64,000 bases of DNA from Pseudogulbenkiania sp. MAI-1 (GTDB taxonomy: Bacteria > Pseudomonadota > Gammaproteobacteria > Burkholderiales > Chromobacteriaceae): the NCBI RefSeq assembly GCF_000527175.1, contig NZ_AZUR01000001.1, positions 2,518,501-2,582,500 on the forward strand, written 5' to 3'. Positions 22,413 to 29,833 of this stretch are shown in pieces. Every line of letters starts with the position of its first letter. The first letter of the stretch is position 1. The position numbers were made by a program, and so were the translations under genes. Below the pieces are notes generated by a model. The model searched no databases, had not been told where the DNA came from, and was given only the letters and a program-made list of their open reading frames with translations.

Positions 22413-23435
22413 TTACTTGGTCTGCCAGGCGTACCAGCGCTTGGCGATCTCGTCGCGATGGTCGGCCCAGTAGCGCATGTCCAGATTGATCTGGCTCGCG
22501 CCATACTGATCCGGCAGCGCCTTCACCGCTTCCGGCGCCATCTTGGACTTCGCCTGCAGGTTGATCGGCGCGTAGCCGGTCTCGGTGGCGAACTTGGCCT
22601 GGGCTTCCGGGCTGGTGGCGTAGGCCAGGAACTTCATGGCCGCCTCCTTGTTCTTGCTGCCCTTCGGAATTACCAGCATATCGGCGGCGGTCAGGTTCTG
22701 CTTCCACGACATCCCTACCGGGGCCTTGCTCTGCTGCAGTGCGTTCACGCGGCCGTTCCAGAACATGCCGATCGGCGTCTCGCCGGAAGCCAGCAGCTGC
22801 TGCGACTGGGCGCCGCCGCTCCACCACACGATCTGGCTCTTGATGGTGTCGAGCTTCTTGAAGGCGCGGTCGAGGTCGAGCGGGTAGAGCTTGTTGGCCG
22901 GCACACCGTCGGCCAAGAGGGCGATCTCCAGCACGCCCGGCGCCGACCACTTGTACAGCGTGCGCTTGCCCGGGAAGCGCTTGAGATCGAACAGATCGGC
23001 CCAGGAACTCGGCGCCGCACCCTTGAAGGCAGACTTGTTGTAGCCCAGCACGAAGGAGTAATAGAAGCTGCCCACCGCGTTGGGCGAGGAGAAGCGCGGG
23101 TCGATGCCCTTGAGCTTGGACAGATCGAGCGGTTCGAGCAACCCGTCCTTGGCAGCCTTGTAGGCGAAGTCGCCCTCCACGTCCACCACGTCCCAGGTCA
23201 CGTTGCCGCTTTCCACCATGGCCTTGAACTTGCCATAGTCGGTCGGGCCGTCCATTGCTACGTTGATGCCGTTGGCCGCGGCAAACGGCTTGGCCCAATG
23301 CTTCTGCTGCGCCTGCTGGGTGGTGCCACCCCAACTGGTGAACACGATGTTTTCCGCCAGGACGGGAGTGGCGGCCAGCGCGCCGAAAGTGGCGGCCAGG
23401 GCTACGCGAGTGCGAAACGATGTCGTTGCGGTCAT
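22413..23435 (-). CDS. Periplasmic substrate-binding protein (PotD/PotF-like)
   Basis: 340 residues. A signal peptide with cleavage after LAATPVLA (about residue 27) is followed by ENIVFTSWGGTTQQAQQKHW, the typical start of spermidine/putrescine-type binding proteins (SWGG). The core includes FKAMVESGNVTWDVVDVEGD and WWSGGAQSQQLLASGETPIG. It captures the substrate of the ABC importer in the periplasm. Polyamine-type proteins of this group bind many compounds, so polyamine is not assured. AAGGAG lies 9 bases before the ATG. Confidence 0.94.
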   Translation of the reverse strand: MTATTSFRTRVALAATFGALAATPVLAENIVFTSWGGTTQQAQQKHWAKPFAAANGINVAMDGPTDYGKFKAMVESGNVTWDVVDVEGDFAYKAAKDGLLEPLDLSKLKGIDPRFSSPNAVGSFYYSFVLGYNKSAFKGAAPSSWADLFDLKRFPGKRTLYKWSAPGVLEIALLADGVPANKLYPLDLDRAFKKLDTIKSQIVWWSGGAQSQQLLASGETPIGMFWNGRVNALQQSKAPVGMSWKQNLTAADMLVIPKGSKNKEAAMKFLAYATSPEAQAKFATETGYAPINLQAKSKMAPEAVKALPDQYGASQINLDMRYWADHRDEIAKRWYAWQTK

Positions 23436-23505
23436 GATGTCATCTCCTTGGTAGGTGGTAATACTGTTGTTGTTGGTAGCTTGGGTTGGCCGGCCTGGGC
23501 GACGC

Positions 23506-23820
23506 TCAGGCCAGCGGGGAAAACGGTGCCGGCTTCATGATCTTGCTCTCCATCTCCTCCAAGAGCGCCTGGATCTTGGGCGCGAACACCTGCCAGGCCG
23601 GGTCCCGGGCCAGTGCGGCGCGGCGTTCCTCGCGCTCGTCCAGGCTGGCATACGCCCAGATGTGCACGATCTGGTTCAGCGGGCCGATCTCGGAAAAGAA
23701 GTAGCCGATCAGGTTGCCGAGATACTGCTTCTGCAACGCGATACCCTCCTCTTCCACCAGTTTCAGGTAGGCCGGAACGGCGCCGGTCTTGATGCGGTAA
23801 GTACGGATTTCATAAAACAT
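23506..23820 (-). CDS. NIPSNAP family protein
   Basis: 104 residues, a dimeric alpha-beta barrel domain: MFYEIRTYRIKTGAVPAYL at the start, then IGYFFSEIGPLNQIVHIWAY and the Asp/Arg-rich helix LDEREERRAALARDPAW. Members often accompany monooxygenases and degradation enzymes, but their exact activity is rarely known. AGGAGG lies before the ATG, and the aldehyde dehydrogenase gene ends 10 bases upstream. Confidence 0.92.
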   Translation of the reverse strand: MFYEIRTYRIKTGAVPAYLKLVEEEGIALQKQYLGNLIGYFFSEIGPLNQIVHIWAYASLDEREERRAALARDPAWQVFAPKIQALLEEMESKIMKPAPFSPLA

Positions 23821-23830
23821 TTCTGCCTCC

Positions 23831-25303
23831 TCAACGCATCACGAACGGATCGGCGATCGGCTCGTCCGAGGTGCGGATCCACACCGACTTGGTGCGGGTG
23901 TAATCCAGCACCGACTCCAGCCCGCCCTCACGGCCGAGACCGCTCAGGCCATAGCCGCCGAACGGCACGATGGGCGACACCGCACGGTAGGTGTTGACCC
24001 AGACGATGCCGGCGCGCAGCGCGCGGGTGAGCCGGTGCGCGCGGGTCAGGTCGCGGGTGAACACGCCGGACGCGAGACCGTAAACGCTGTCGTTGGCCAG
24101 CGCGATGGCCTCGGCTTCGGTATCGAAGGTCACCACGCTCAGCACCGGGCCGAACAGCTCCTGGGTGACGCTCGGCACCTGGGCGTCAGGGCAAGCGAGG
24201 ATGGTCGGGCGGTAGTAATAGCCCGCCTCGAAACCCTCCGGTCGCACGCCGCCGGTCACCATCTCGGCGCCGGCCTCCAGACTCGCCGCCACCACGCGCT
24301 CGATGTGCTCGCGCTGCTTTTGCGTCGCCAACGGTCCCATCTCGGTGGCCTTGTCCTGCGGGTCGCCGATGCGGATCGCCTCGGCCTTGGCCTTCAGCGT
24401 GGCCAACAGGCGGTCACGCACGCCACGCTGCACCAGCAGGCGCGAGCCGGCCACGCAGCTCTGGCCGGTCGCGGCGAAAATGCCCGCGACGATGGCGTTG
24501 CTGACGCTGTCGACATCGACATCGTCGAACACCAGCACCGGCGATTTACCGCCCAGCTCCAGCGTGGTGTAGGCGAGGTTCTCGGCCGAGTTGTGCACGA
24601 TGTGGCGCGCCGTCTCGGGACCACCGGTAAAGGCGATACGCGACACCAGCGGATGGCTGGTCAGCGCGCGGCCGCAGTCATCGCCGAAGCCGGTGACGAT
24701 GTTGACCACACCGGCCGGGAAGCCCGCCTCGTGCACCAGCCGGGCGAACTCCAGCAACGGGGCCGGGCCTTCCTCGGACGCCTTCAACACCACGGTGCAA
24801 CCGGCCGCCAGCGCCGGGCCGAGCTTGACCGCCGACAGGAACAGCTGCGAATTCCACGGCACGATGGCCGCCACCACCCCGATCGGCTCGCGCCGCAGGA
24901 AGGCCTCCATGTCCGGCTTGTCGACCGGCAGACAGGCGCCCTGGATCTTGTCGGCAAGGCCGGCGTAATAGCGGTAGTACTCGGCCACGTAGCCAATCTG
25001 GCTTTGCGTCTCGCGGATGATCTTGCCGGTGTCGGCCGTTTCCAGCTCGGCCAGCCGGGCGGCGTTCTCGGCCACCAGGTCGGCGAGCTTGTAGAGCAGC
25101 TTGCCGCGCTGGCTCGCGGTCAGGTTCGCCCAGGCCGAATCGAGAAAGGCACGGTGTGCGGCCTGGACCGCGCGGTCCACGTCGGCGGCGCTTGCCGCCG
25201 GCATGCTCGCCCACGGCTCGCCGCTGGCCGGGTTGATGCTGTCGAAGCGGGCGCTGCCGTCCTCGAACACACCGTCGATGTACTGCTGAAACCGTCTCAA
25301 CAT
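23831..25303 (-). CDS. Aldehyde dehydrogenase family protein
   Basis: 490 residues. Catalytic Glu in TLELGGKSPVL and Cys in ATGQSCVAGSR; the cofactor loop is FTGGPETAR. The group with RRFQQYIDGVFEDG at the N-terminus and PFGGYGLSGLGREGG near the end is close to betaine/aminoaldehyde-type and 5-carboxymethyl-type dehydrogenases. It is the second aldehyde dehydrogenase of the operon, next to the monooxygenase, so it probably oxidises the aldehyde released by that enzyme. The start at 25303 is chosen for AGGAG 9 bases upstream; an earlier frame extension lacks support. Confidence 0.92.
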   Translation of the reverse strand: MLRRFQQYIDGVFEDGSARFDSINPASGEPWASMPAASAADVDRAVQAAHRAFLDSAWANLTASQRGKLLYKLADLVAENAARLAELETADTGKIIRETQSQIGYVAEYYRYYAGLADKIQGACLPVDKPDMEAFLRREPIGVVAAIVPWNSQLFLSAVKLGPALAAGCTVVLKASEEGPAPLLEFARLVHEAGFPAGVVNIVTGFGDDCGRALTSHPLVSRIAFTGGPETARHIVHNSAENLAYTTLELGGKSPVLVFDDVDVDSVSNAIVAGIFAATGQSCVAGSRLLVQRGVRDRLLATLKAKAEAIRIGDPQDKATEMGPLATQKQREHIERVVAASLEAGAEMVTGGVRPEGFEAGYYYRPTILACPDAQVPSVTQELFGPVLSVVTFDTEAEAIALANDSVYGLASGVFTRDLTRAHRLTRALRAGIVWVNTYRAVSPIVPFGGYGLSGLGREGGLESVLDYTRTKSVWIRTSDEPIADPFVMR

Positions 25304-25319
25304 GCTGTGGACTCCTGGT

Positions 25320-26357
25320 TCAGGCAAAAGCCGGCATCACCTGGTTGATGAACAGCTCGAGCGACTTCTTCTTGCGCTCGAAGTCCATGTGGCTGTCGAT
25401 CCAGAAGCTGTACTGGTCGTAGCCCAGCGCCTCGTAGCCCTTCAGGCGCGCGATCACCTCGTCCGGCGTGCCGATCACCAGGTTCTGCTTGATCAGCTCC
25501 GGCGCGTAGTTCGGGAACATCGCCAGATCCTCGTCGTTGAGCGGCTCGATAAAGCCCTGATCGATCGGCTTCTCGTTCTTGAACCACTTACTGAAGTAGC
25601 AGTAGAAGCGGCGCAGAGCGTCCACGGCAGCGTCGACCTCGCGCCCGTCGGCACCGACGAAGGTGTGCATCAGCATCATGATCTGCGGGCGCGGGATGTC
25701 CGGGTGGTTAGCGCAGGCGGCGTTGAAGCGCTCCATCAGGCTCGCCACCTCGGCGTCGCCGGAAGCCAGCGAGGTCACCTGCACGTTGCAGCCTTGCGAG
25801 ACGGCGTAGTCGTGCGAGTTGGGATCGCGCGCAGCCACCCACAGCGGCGGATGCGGCTGCTGCAGCGGGCGCGGCGCCGGCGTGGTCTTGGGGAAGCTCC
25901 AGTATTCGCCCTGGTGCGCGTAGTCGCCGGCGAACAGCTTTTGCAGGCAGGGGATCATCTCGCGCAGGCGACCGCCGGCGCCCCAGGCGTCGAGCCCCGG
26001 GAACAGGCGCTCGTACTCGAAGGAATAAGCGCCACGCGCGATGCCGACATCGAGGCGGCCGTTGCAGGCCAGGTCGGTCATGCCGATCTCGCCGGCCAGC
26101 TTGATCGGATGCCAGAACGGTGCCACCACGGTGCCGGTGCCAAGGCGGATCTTGCTGGTCTTGGCGGCCAGATAGGCCAGGTTGACGAAGGGGTTCGGCG
26201 CGATGGTGAACTCCATGCCGTGGTGCTCGCCGATCCAGGCGGTTTCGAAACCACCCTCCTCGGCGATCTTCACCAGCGCGGTCATCTCGTCGAACAGCTC
26301 CTTCTGCGACTTGCCGGCGTCGTAACGCTCCATGTGCAGGAACAGCGAAAACTTCAT
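25320..26357 (-). CDS. Luciferase-like (LLM) flavin-dependent monooxygenase
   Basis: 345 residues, bacterial-luciferase TIM barrel. Landmarks: AEEGGFETAWIGEHHGMEF (about 32-50), LGTGTVVAPFWHPIKLAGE (about 72-90) and the C-terminal GTPDEVIARLKGYEALGYD. It uses reduced FMN delivered by a partner reductase, almost certainly the one encoded immediately upstream at 26417. LLM enzymes oxidise aldehydes, cleave C-N or C-S bonds or open heterocycles (RutA, SsuD, EmoA). The trio LLM-reductase-alpha/beta hydrolase recalls RutA-RutF-RutD of uracil breakdown, but the other rut genes are absent. Confidence 0.93.
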   Translation of the reverse strand: MKFSLFLHMERYDAGKSQKELFDEMTALVKIAEEGGFETAWIGEHHGMEFTIAPNPFVNLAYLAAKTSKIRLGTGTVVAPFWHPIKLAGEIGMTDLACNGRLDVGIARGAYSFEYERLFPGLDAWGAGGRLREMIPCLQKLFAGDYAHQGEYWSFPKTTPAPRPLQQPHPPLWVAARDPNSHDYAVSQGCNVQVTSLASGDAEVASLMERFNAACANHPDIPRPQIMMLMHTFVGADGREVDAAVDALRRFYCYFSKWFKNEKPIDQGFIEPLNDEDLAMFPNYAPELIKQNLVIGTPDEVIARLKGYEALGYDQYSFWIDSHMDFERKKKSLELFINQVMPAFA

Positions 26358-26416
26358 GATGTGTCTCTCCTAAATCTCTGGCGGGTGGATTTTTATCTTT
26401 AAATGTTCAGCGGTGT

Positions 26417-27349
26417 TCACGCTTTAGCGAGCGACTGCACCGATCCGGTATGGCTATCACCGATATAGATGCCGAAGGCGTCCTCGGTACGCTCACGCAC
26501 AAAACGCTCCAGCATCGAACGCACCGCCTCGTCAGCCAGCTTGTCCCACTGGATGTCGTCCAGCGCCACCGCGCGCAGCTTGCCGCCCGCCGGCAGCTCG
26601 CCCTGTACCCGCCCACGGTAGTAGATGTTCACCGCCCCGCCCTCGGCGGCGCTCTCCTCGAATACCGCGAAGAGGAAATCGAGCTGGGCGTCGATGCCGT
26701 GCTGGCCCAGCACACCGCGCAGGCTCTTGGCGTCGGACGCCGGCTCCAGGCGGGTGCCGGTGGGCAGTTCGTAGCCCTTGTCGGTTTCCAGCAGCACCAC
26801 GCCGCCGTCGTACTCCAGGATGGCACCGACCTTGGCGCGCTGCCCTGCCGCCGCCAGCGCATCCTGCGACAGGCTGAAAGTCAGGTAGGCGCCGCGCCCG
26901 TAACCGAGCGGACTCGCCGTGGTGTTGGCAAAATCGACCACCTTGCCGATCAGGATGATGTGGTCACCGGCATCCACCACCTGGTGGGTCTCGCAGTCGA
27001 ACCAGGCGGCCGAACCATCGATGATCGGGCTGCCGGTTACGCCGCGGTGCCAGGACACCTGTTCGAACTTGTCCGCCGCCTTCGAGGCGAAGATGCTGGA
27101 CACGTTCTTCTGGTCTTCGGCCAGGATGCTGATCGAGAAATGCCGGGTTTCCGCAAACACCCCGTAGCTCGCCGCGGACTTGCCGACGCAGATCAACACC
27201 AGCGCCGGATCGAGCGACACCGAAGTGAACGAGTTGGCGGTAAAGCCGCGCGGCGCGCCGTCCGGCTGCAGCGTCGACACCACGGTCACGCCGGTGACGA
27301 AGGCGCCGAGCGCCTTGCGGAATTCCATCGCATCGATGGGCTGGCTCAT
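26417..27349 (-). CDS. Flavin reductase with C-terminal Nudix-like extension
   Basis: 310 residues, twice the usual length. Residues 1-165 form a flavin reductase domain (FRKALGAFVTGVTVVST, GFTANSFTSVSLDPALVLIC). Residues about 175-310 form a second domain starting VGAILEYDGGVVLLET whose layout (strand, GYELPTGTRLEP, helix, FAVFEES, YYRGRV) looks like a Nudix fold, but the GX5EX7REUXEE box is not intact. The reductase should supply reduced flavin to the monooxygenase 59 bases downstream. Its ATG overlaps the hydrolase stop by 4 bases. The extension could sense a nucleotide or flavin; this is inference. Confidence 0.88.
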   Translation of the reverse strand: MSQPIDAMEFRKALGAFVTGVTVVSTLQPDGAPRGFTANSFTSVSLDPALVLICVGKSAASYGVFAETRHFSISILAEDQKNVSSIFASKAADKFEQVSWHRGVTGSPIIDGSAAWFDCETHQVVDAGDHIILIGKVVDFANTTASPLGYGRGAYLTFSLSQDALAAAGQRAKVGAILEYDGGVVLLETDKGYELPTGTRLEPASDAKSLRGVLGQHGIDAQLDFLFAVFEESAAEGGAVNIYYRGRVQGELPAGGKLRAVALDDIQWDKLADEAVRSMLERFVRERTEDAFGIYIGDSHTGSVQSLAKA

Positions 27350-28200
27350 GGCTGTTCACTCCTCTGCGATTCTTGCGCGCCGGCCGTCACAGGGGAGGCC
27401 AGGAAGGTGCGCAGGCGTTGGTTGATGTCATCGGGCGCGGTGACGTTCATCATGTGGCGCGCTCCGGCGACGATATCGAGACGACCTTGCGGCGCCAGTT
27501 CGGCCATCGCCCGCGACATCTCGGGGCTCGAGTTCGGATCGAACTCGCCGGTCATGAACAGCGCCGGCATCGCCAGGTGTGGCAGACCGGCCGCGTGCAC
27601 GGCGTCGGAACTGGCGAACAGACCGTAGGTCCGGGCATAGCCCACCGGGTTCACCTCGACCAGGAAACGCTTCACCAGTTCGGCCGATGCTTCCAGATCG
27701 GCCGGCACCGGCTCGCCGAACCAGCGTGTCAGGGTGGAATCGACCGTGGCGGCGACACCGGTGTGCTGCAAGGCGGCAGCACGCTCCAGCACGGCGGAGC
27801 GCTGTTCCGGCGTGCGCATGAACACCGCGTTGAGCGCCGCCACGCGCAGAGTCCGTGCCGGGTAAGCCAGCGCGAACTCCAGCGCCACCAGCGCCCCCAT
27901 CGAATGGCCGACCACGTTGGCCGAAGCGACATCCAGATGATCGAGCAAGGCGGCGAGCTGATTCGCATAGTCCGCCAGCGCCACATCGGCCGGCGGCACG
28001 GCGCTGCCGCCGTGGCCCAGCATGTCGTACACGATCACCTGGTAATCGCGGGCGAACTCGGCCACCTGCGACGCCCAGATCCCCTGCCCCATGCCGACGC
28101 CGTGGATCAGCACCAGCGGCTCGCCGGCGCCGTACACGCTGTAGGCAGTGCCGTCGACCGTGCCGGTCTGAACCGGTTGCGGGCACAGATCAGGCCTCAT
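27346..28200 (-). CDS. Alpha/beta hydrolase
   Basis: 284 residues. Nucleophile Ser in VVGHSMGALVA (about 100), oxyanion LIHGVGMGQGIW (about 31-42), acid in GEFDPNS and His in GARHMMN. Members with this layout cleave C-C or amide/ester bonds in ring-cleavage products. The ATG at 28200 has AAGGAG 10 bases upstream and overlaps the end of the AA_synth gene by 11 bases; a TTG three codons earlier sits on the ribosome site and is not usable. It probably acts after the monooxygenase. Confidence 0.92.
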   Translation of the reverse strand: MRPDLCPQPVQTGTVDGTAYSVYGAGEPLVLIHGVGMGQGIWASQVAEFARDYQVIVYDMLGHGGSAVPPADVALADYANQLAALLDHLDVASANVVGHSMGALVALEFALAYPARTLRVAALNAVFMRTPEQRSAVLERAAALQHTGVAATVDSTLTRWFGEPVPADLEASAELVKRFLVEVNPVGYARTYGLFASSDAVHAAGLPHLAMPALFMTGEFDPNSSPEMSRAMAELAPQGRLDIVAGARHMMNVTAPDDINQRLRTFLASPVTAGAQESQRSEQP

Positions 28201-28777
28201 TGCTGCCAAGCTCCTTCAGATCCTGGTAGCGGTCGCCGATGCGGTGATGCGGACGGCCACCGATCGACGCGCCCAGCGCCACCACGATCTCGTCCGGCGC
28301 CGGCGCGTCGTTGATCGAGAACTGGATGGTCAGGTAGTGCGAGCGCATGCCCTCGTCGTCCTTGTGCATCATCGGGATCATGATCGGGCAGTTCGGGCCG
28401 CCGCGGACATTGGTGAAGCTGAGGTAGCTCTTGGCGCCAACCGCCTTGCGGTAGAAGTTGCCGAAACGCAGCGTATGGATCAGCGCCGAGGCATGCTCGA
28501 TCTCTCCGTCGGTACCGACCACCGCGGCCTTGCCGTAGCCTTCGATCACCTCGCCCGAGCCGGCGATGCGCAGGATCTCAGCGGTCAGCAGCTCGCCCAG
28601 CACCGGGGCGATGGCGTGAATCTCCGGCTTCAGGTCGTCCACGAAGCCGCGCCCCGCCCAGGGGTTCTTCAGCACCGCCGCCGCCGCGAACATCTTCAGC
28701 GGCACCGGGGCCACCTTGCCCCCTTCGATCAGCGTCTCCTCGACGTAGGTCACCACTTTGCGAATCCCGACATCCAT
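28190..28777 (-). CDS. AA_synth (BB2672-like) family protein
   Basis: 195 residues. The start GIRKVVTYVEETLIEGG, the segment AAAVLKNPWAGRGFVDDL and the Gly-rich GSGEVIEGYGKAAVVG place it in the PF06684 'amino acid synthesis' family, whose members have no established biochemical role despite the name. It is the first gene of the 12-gene minus-strand set and is preceded by AAGGAG. The family often occurs next to LLM monooxygenases and flavin reductases, so it likely belongs to the degradation pathway, perhaps as an amidohydrolase- or isomerase-like step. Confidence 0.85.
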   Translation of the reverse strand: MDVGIRKVVTYVEETLIEGGKVAPVPLKMFAAAAVLKNPWAGRGFVDDLKPEIHAIAPVLGELLTAEILRIAGSGEVIEGYGKAAVVGTDGEIEHASALIHTLRFGNFYRKAVGAKSYLSFTNVRGGPNCPIMIPMMHKDDEGMRSHYLTIQFSINDAPAPDEIVVALGASIGGRPHHRIGDRYQDLKELGSNEA

Positions 28778-28818
28778 CGTCTTTTCTCCTTCAGCCTTGG
28801 CGCGCCGCGCCGTTCGAT

Positions 28819-28888
28819 TTGCTATATGTCGGTATTACGGTATACCATGAAAAACGTGATAGCAAGAAGATTGTATGTTGGTATACCA
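28819..28888. promoter_or_regulatory. Divergent promoter with two GntR-type operators
   Basis: cGGTATACCA at 28838-28847 and TGGTATACCA at 28879-28888 share a GTATAC centre, 41 bp apart, about four helical turns. TGGTATACCA fits the FadR/FCD consensus TnGTnnnACnA. TTGCTA (28819-28824) and TATACC (28841-28846), 16 bases apart, could be the plus-strand promoter of the 29019 gene, and the first operator covers its -10. The regulator at 17315 is the obvious candidate to bind here. Confidence 0.6.
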
Positions 28889-29018
28889 TAATACGAAACA
28901 AAAAAGACACAGCCCGGAAACAACAGCAGAGAAGCGCCACGTCGGCACTCGAACCACTAGGATGAAATGTTCACACCCTTCCGAGCCGGAAGGGCATCAC
29001 CAGCAAAGGAGCACCACG

Positions 29019-29399
29019 ATGAGCAAGGAAACCTTCGACCGCGGCCTGGAAATCCGCAAGGCGGTATTGGGAGAGGACTACGTCAACCAGGCGCTGGCCA
29101 ACGCGGACGAACTGTCGATGCCGCTTCAGCAACTGGTCACCGAATACTGCTGGGGCACGGTCTGGGCGCGGGAGGGGCTGGAACGCAAGACGCGCAGCCT
29201 GATCAATCTTGGCATGATCGCCGCGCTGAACCGGCCGCACGAGCTGAAGTTGCATGTGCGCGGCGCCCTCAACAACGGCTGCAGTAAGGAAGAAATCGTC
29301 GAGGCGATCCTGCAGATCGCCATCTATTGCGGGGTACCCGCCGCCATCGACGCCATGCGTATTGCGCGCGAGGTGATGAATGCGGAGAGTGCGGCGTGA
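29019..29399 (+). CDS. Carboxymuconolactone decarboxylase-family protein
   Basis: 126 residues, full length for the family: FDRGLEIRKAVLGEDYVNQAL at the N-terminus, then KTRSLINLGMIAALN, NNGCSKEEIVEAILQ and IYCGVPAAIDAMR. It resembles PcaC but differs in the motif after the Cys-Gly pair (PAAIDA, not PAANAAFH), so it is probably not the protocatechuate enzyme. Divergent from the AA_synth gene and under the same operators, it most likely performs a decarboxylation or isomerisation in the unknown pathway. AAAGGAG lies before the ATG. Confidence 0.9.
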   Translation: MSKETFDRGLEIRKAVLGEDYVNQALANADELSMPLQQLVTEYCWGTVWAREGLERKTRSLINLGMIAALNRPHELKLHVRGALNNGCSKEEIVEAILQIAIYCGVPAAIDAMRIAREVMNAESAA

Positions 29400-29447
29400 T
29401 GCTGGCGCCAAGAAATGATGGCAGGCTTTTGTAATACCGTTTAAAGC

Positions 29448-29475
29448 ACACGGGCGGAACCGCCTCTGCCCGTGT
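29448..29475. terminator. Hairpin between convergent genes
   Basis: ACACGGGC / GCCCGTGT with a 12-base loop, between the decarboxylase-like gene and the ferredoxin gene, followed by CCTCACTCT on plus. Possible bidirectional terminator. Confidence 0.55.
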
Positions 29476-29482
29476 CCTCACT

Positions 29483-29833
29483 CTACTCCGCCGGCGGCAG
29501 CAACACGCGCCAGTCGGCGTCGTCCAACACCAGATGACAGGCCAGACGCCAGGTCTCGGCCGTATCCGGCCACTCCTCGGTGGCCGCCATGGCCGCGTCG
29601 ATCAGTCCGGCGCGCAGCATCACGTTACGCTCCTTGCGCCCCACCTTCGCCACGCCGGGCTGGCCGGTGTGCTCGACATGGACTTTGCAGGTGCCGCAGG
29701 TGCCCTGGCCGCAGCGCCAGTGCAGCGGCAGCTCGTGAAAACGCGCCACGTCGATCAGCACGTCGCCCGCCTCGGCGGCAATCTCCTCCAGCACCCGGCC
29801 GGATGCCTGGTCGATGAAGCGGACGACCGGCAT
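29483..29833 (-). CDS. 2Fe-2S plant-type ferredoxin
   Basis: 116 residues. Cluster ligands CGQGTCGTC (Cys at about 41, 46, 49) and a fourth Cys in WRLACHL (about 99), so the C-x4-C-x2-C...C set is complete. The ATG shares one base with the moeA stop (TGATG) and GGAGG lies 4 bases before, so it is translated with moeA. A ferredoxin in the molybdenum cofactor operon could donate electrons to a molybdoenzyme or to cofactor sulfuration; this is inference. Confidence 0.9.
   Translation of the reverse strand: MPVVRFIDQASGRVLEEIAAEAGDVLIDVARFHELPLHWRCGQGTCGTCKVHVEHTGQPGVAKVGRKERNVMLRAGLIDAAMAATEEWPDTAETWRLACHLVLDDADWRVLLPPAE

Noticed and set aside
25320..28200. Rut (uracil) pathway operon
   Set aside because: The LLM, flavin reductase and hydrolase recall RutA, RutF and RutD, but rutB, rutC, rutE and rutG counterparts are missing and the importer is of polyamine type.
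29019..29399. Functional replacement pcaC
   Set aside because: It belongs to the same broad family, but differs around the conserved Cys/His segment and is wired to the unknown operon, so I do not call it PcaC.
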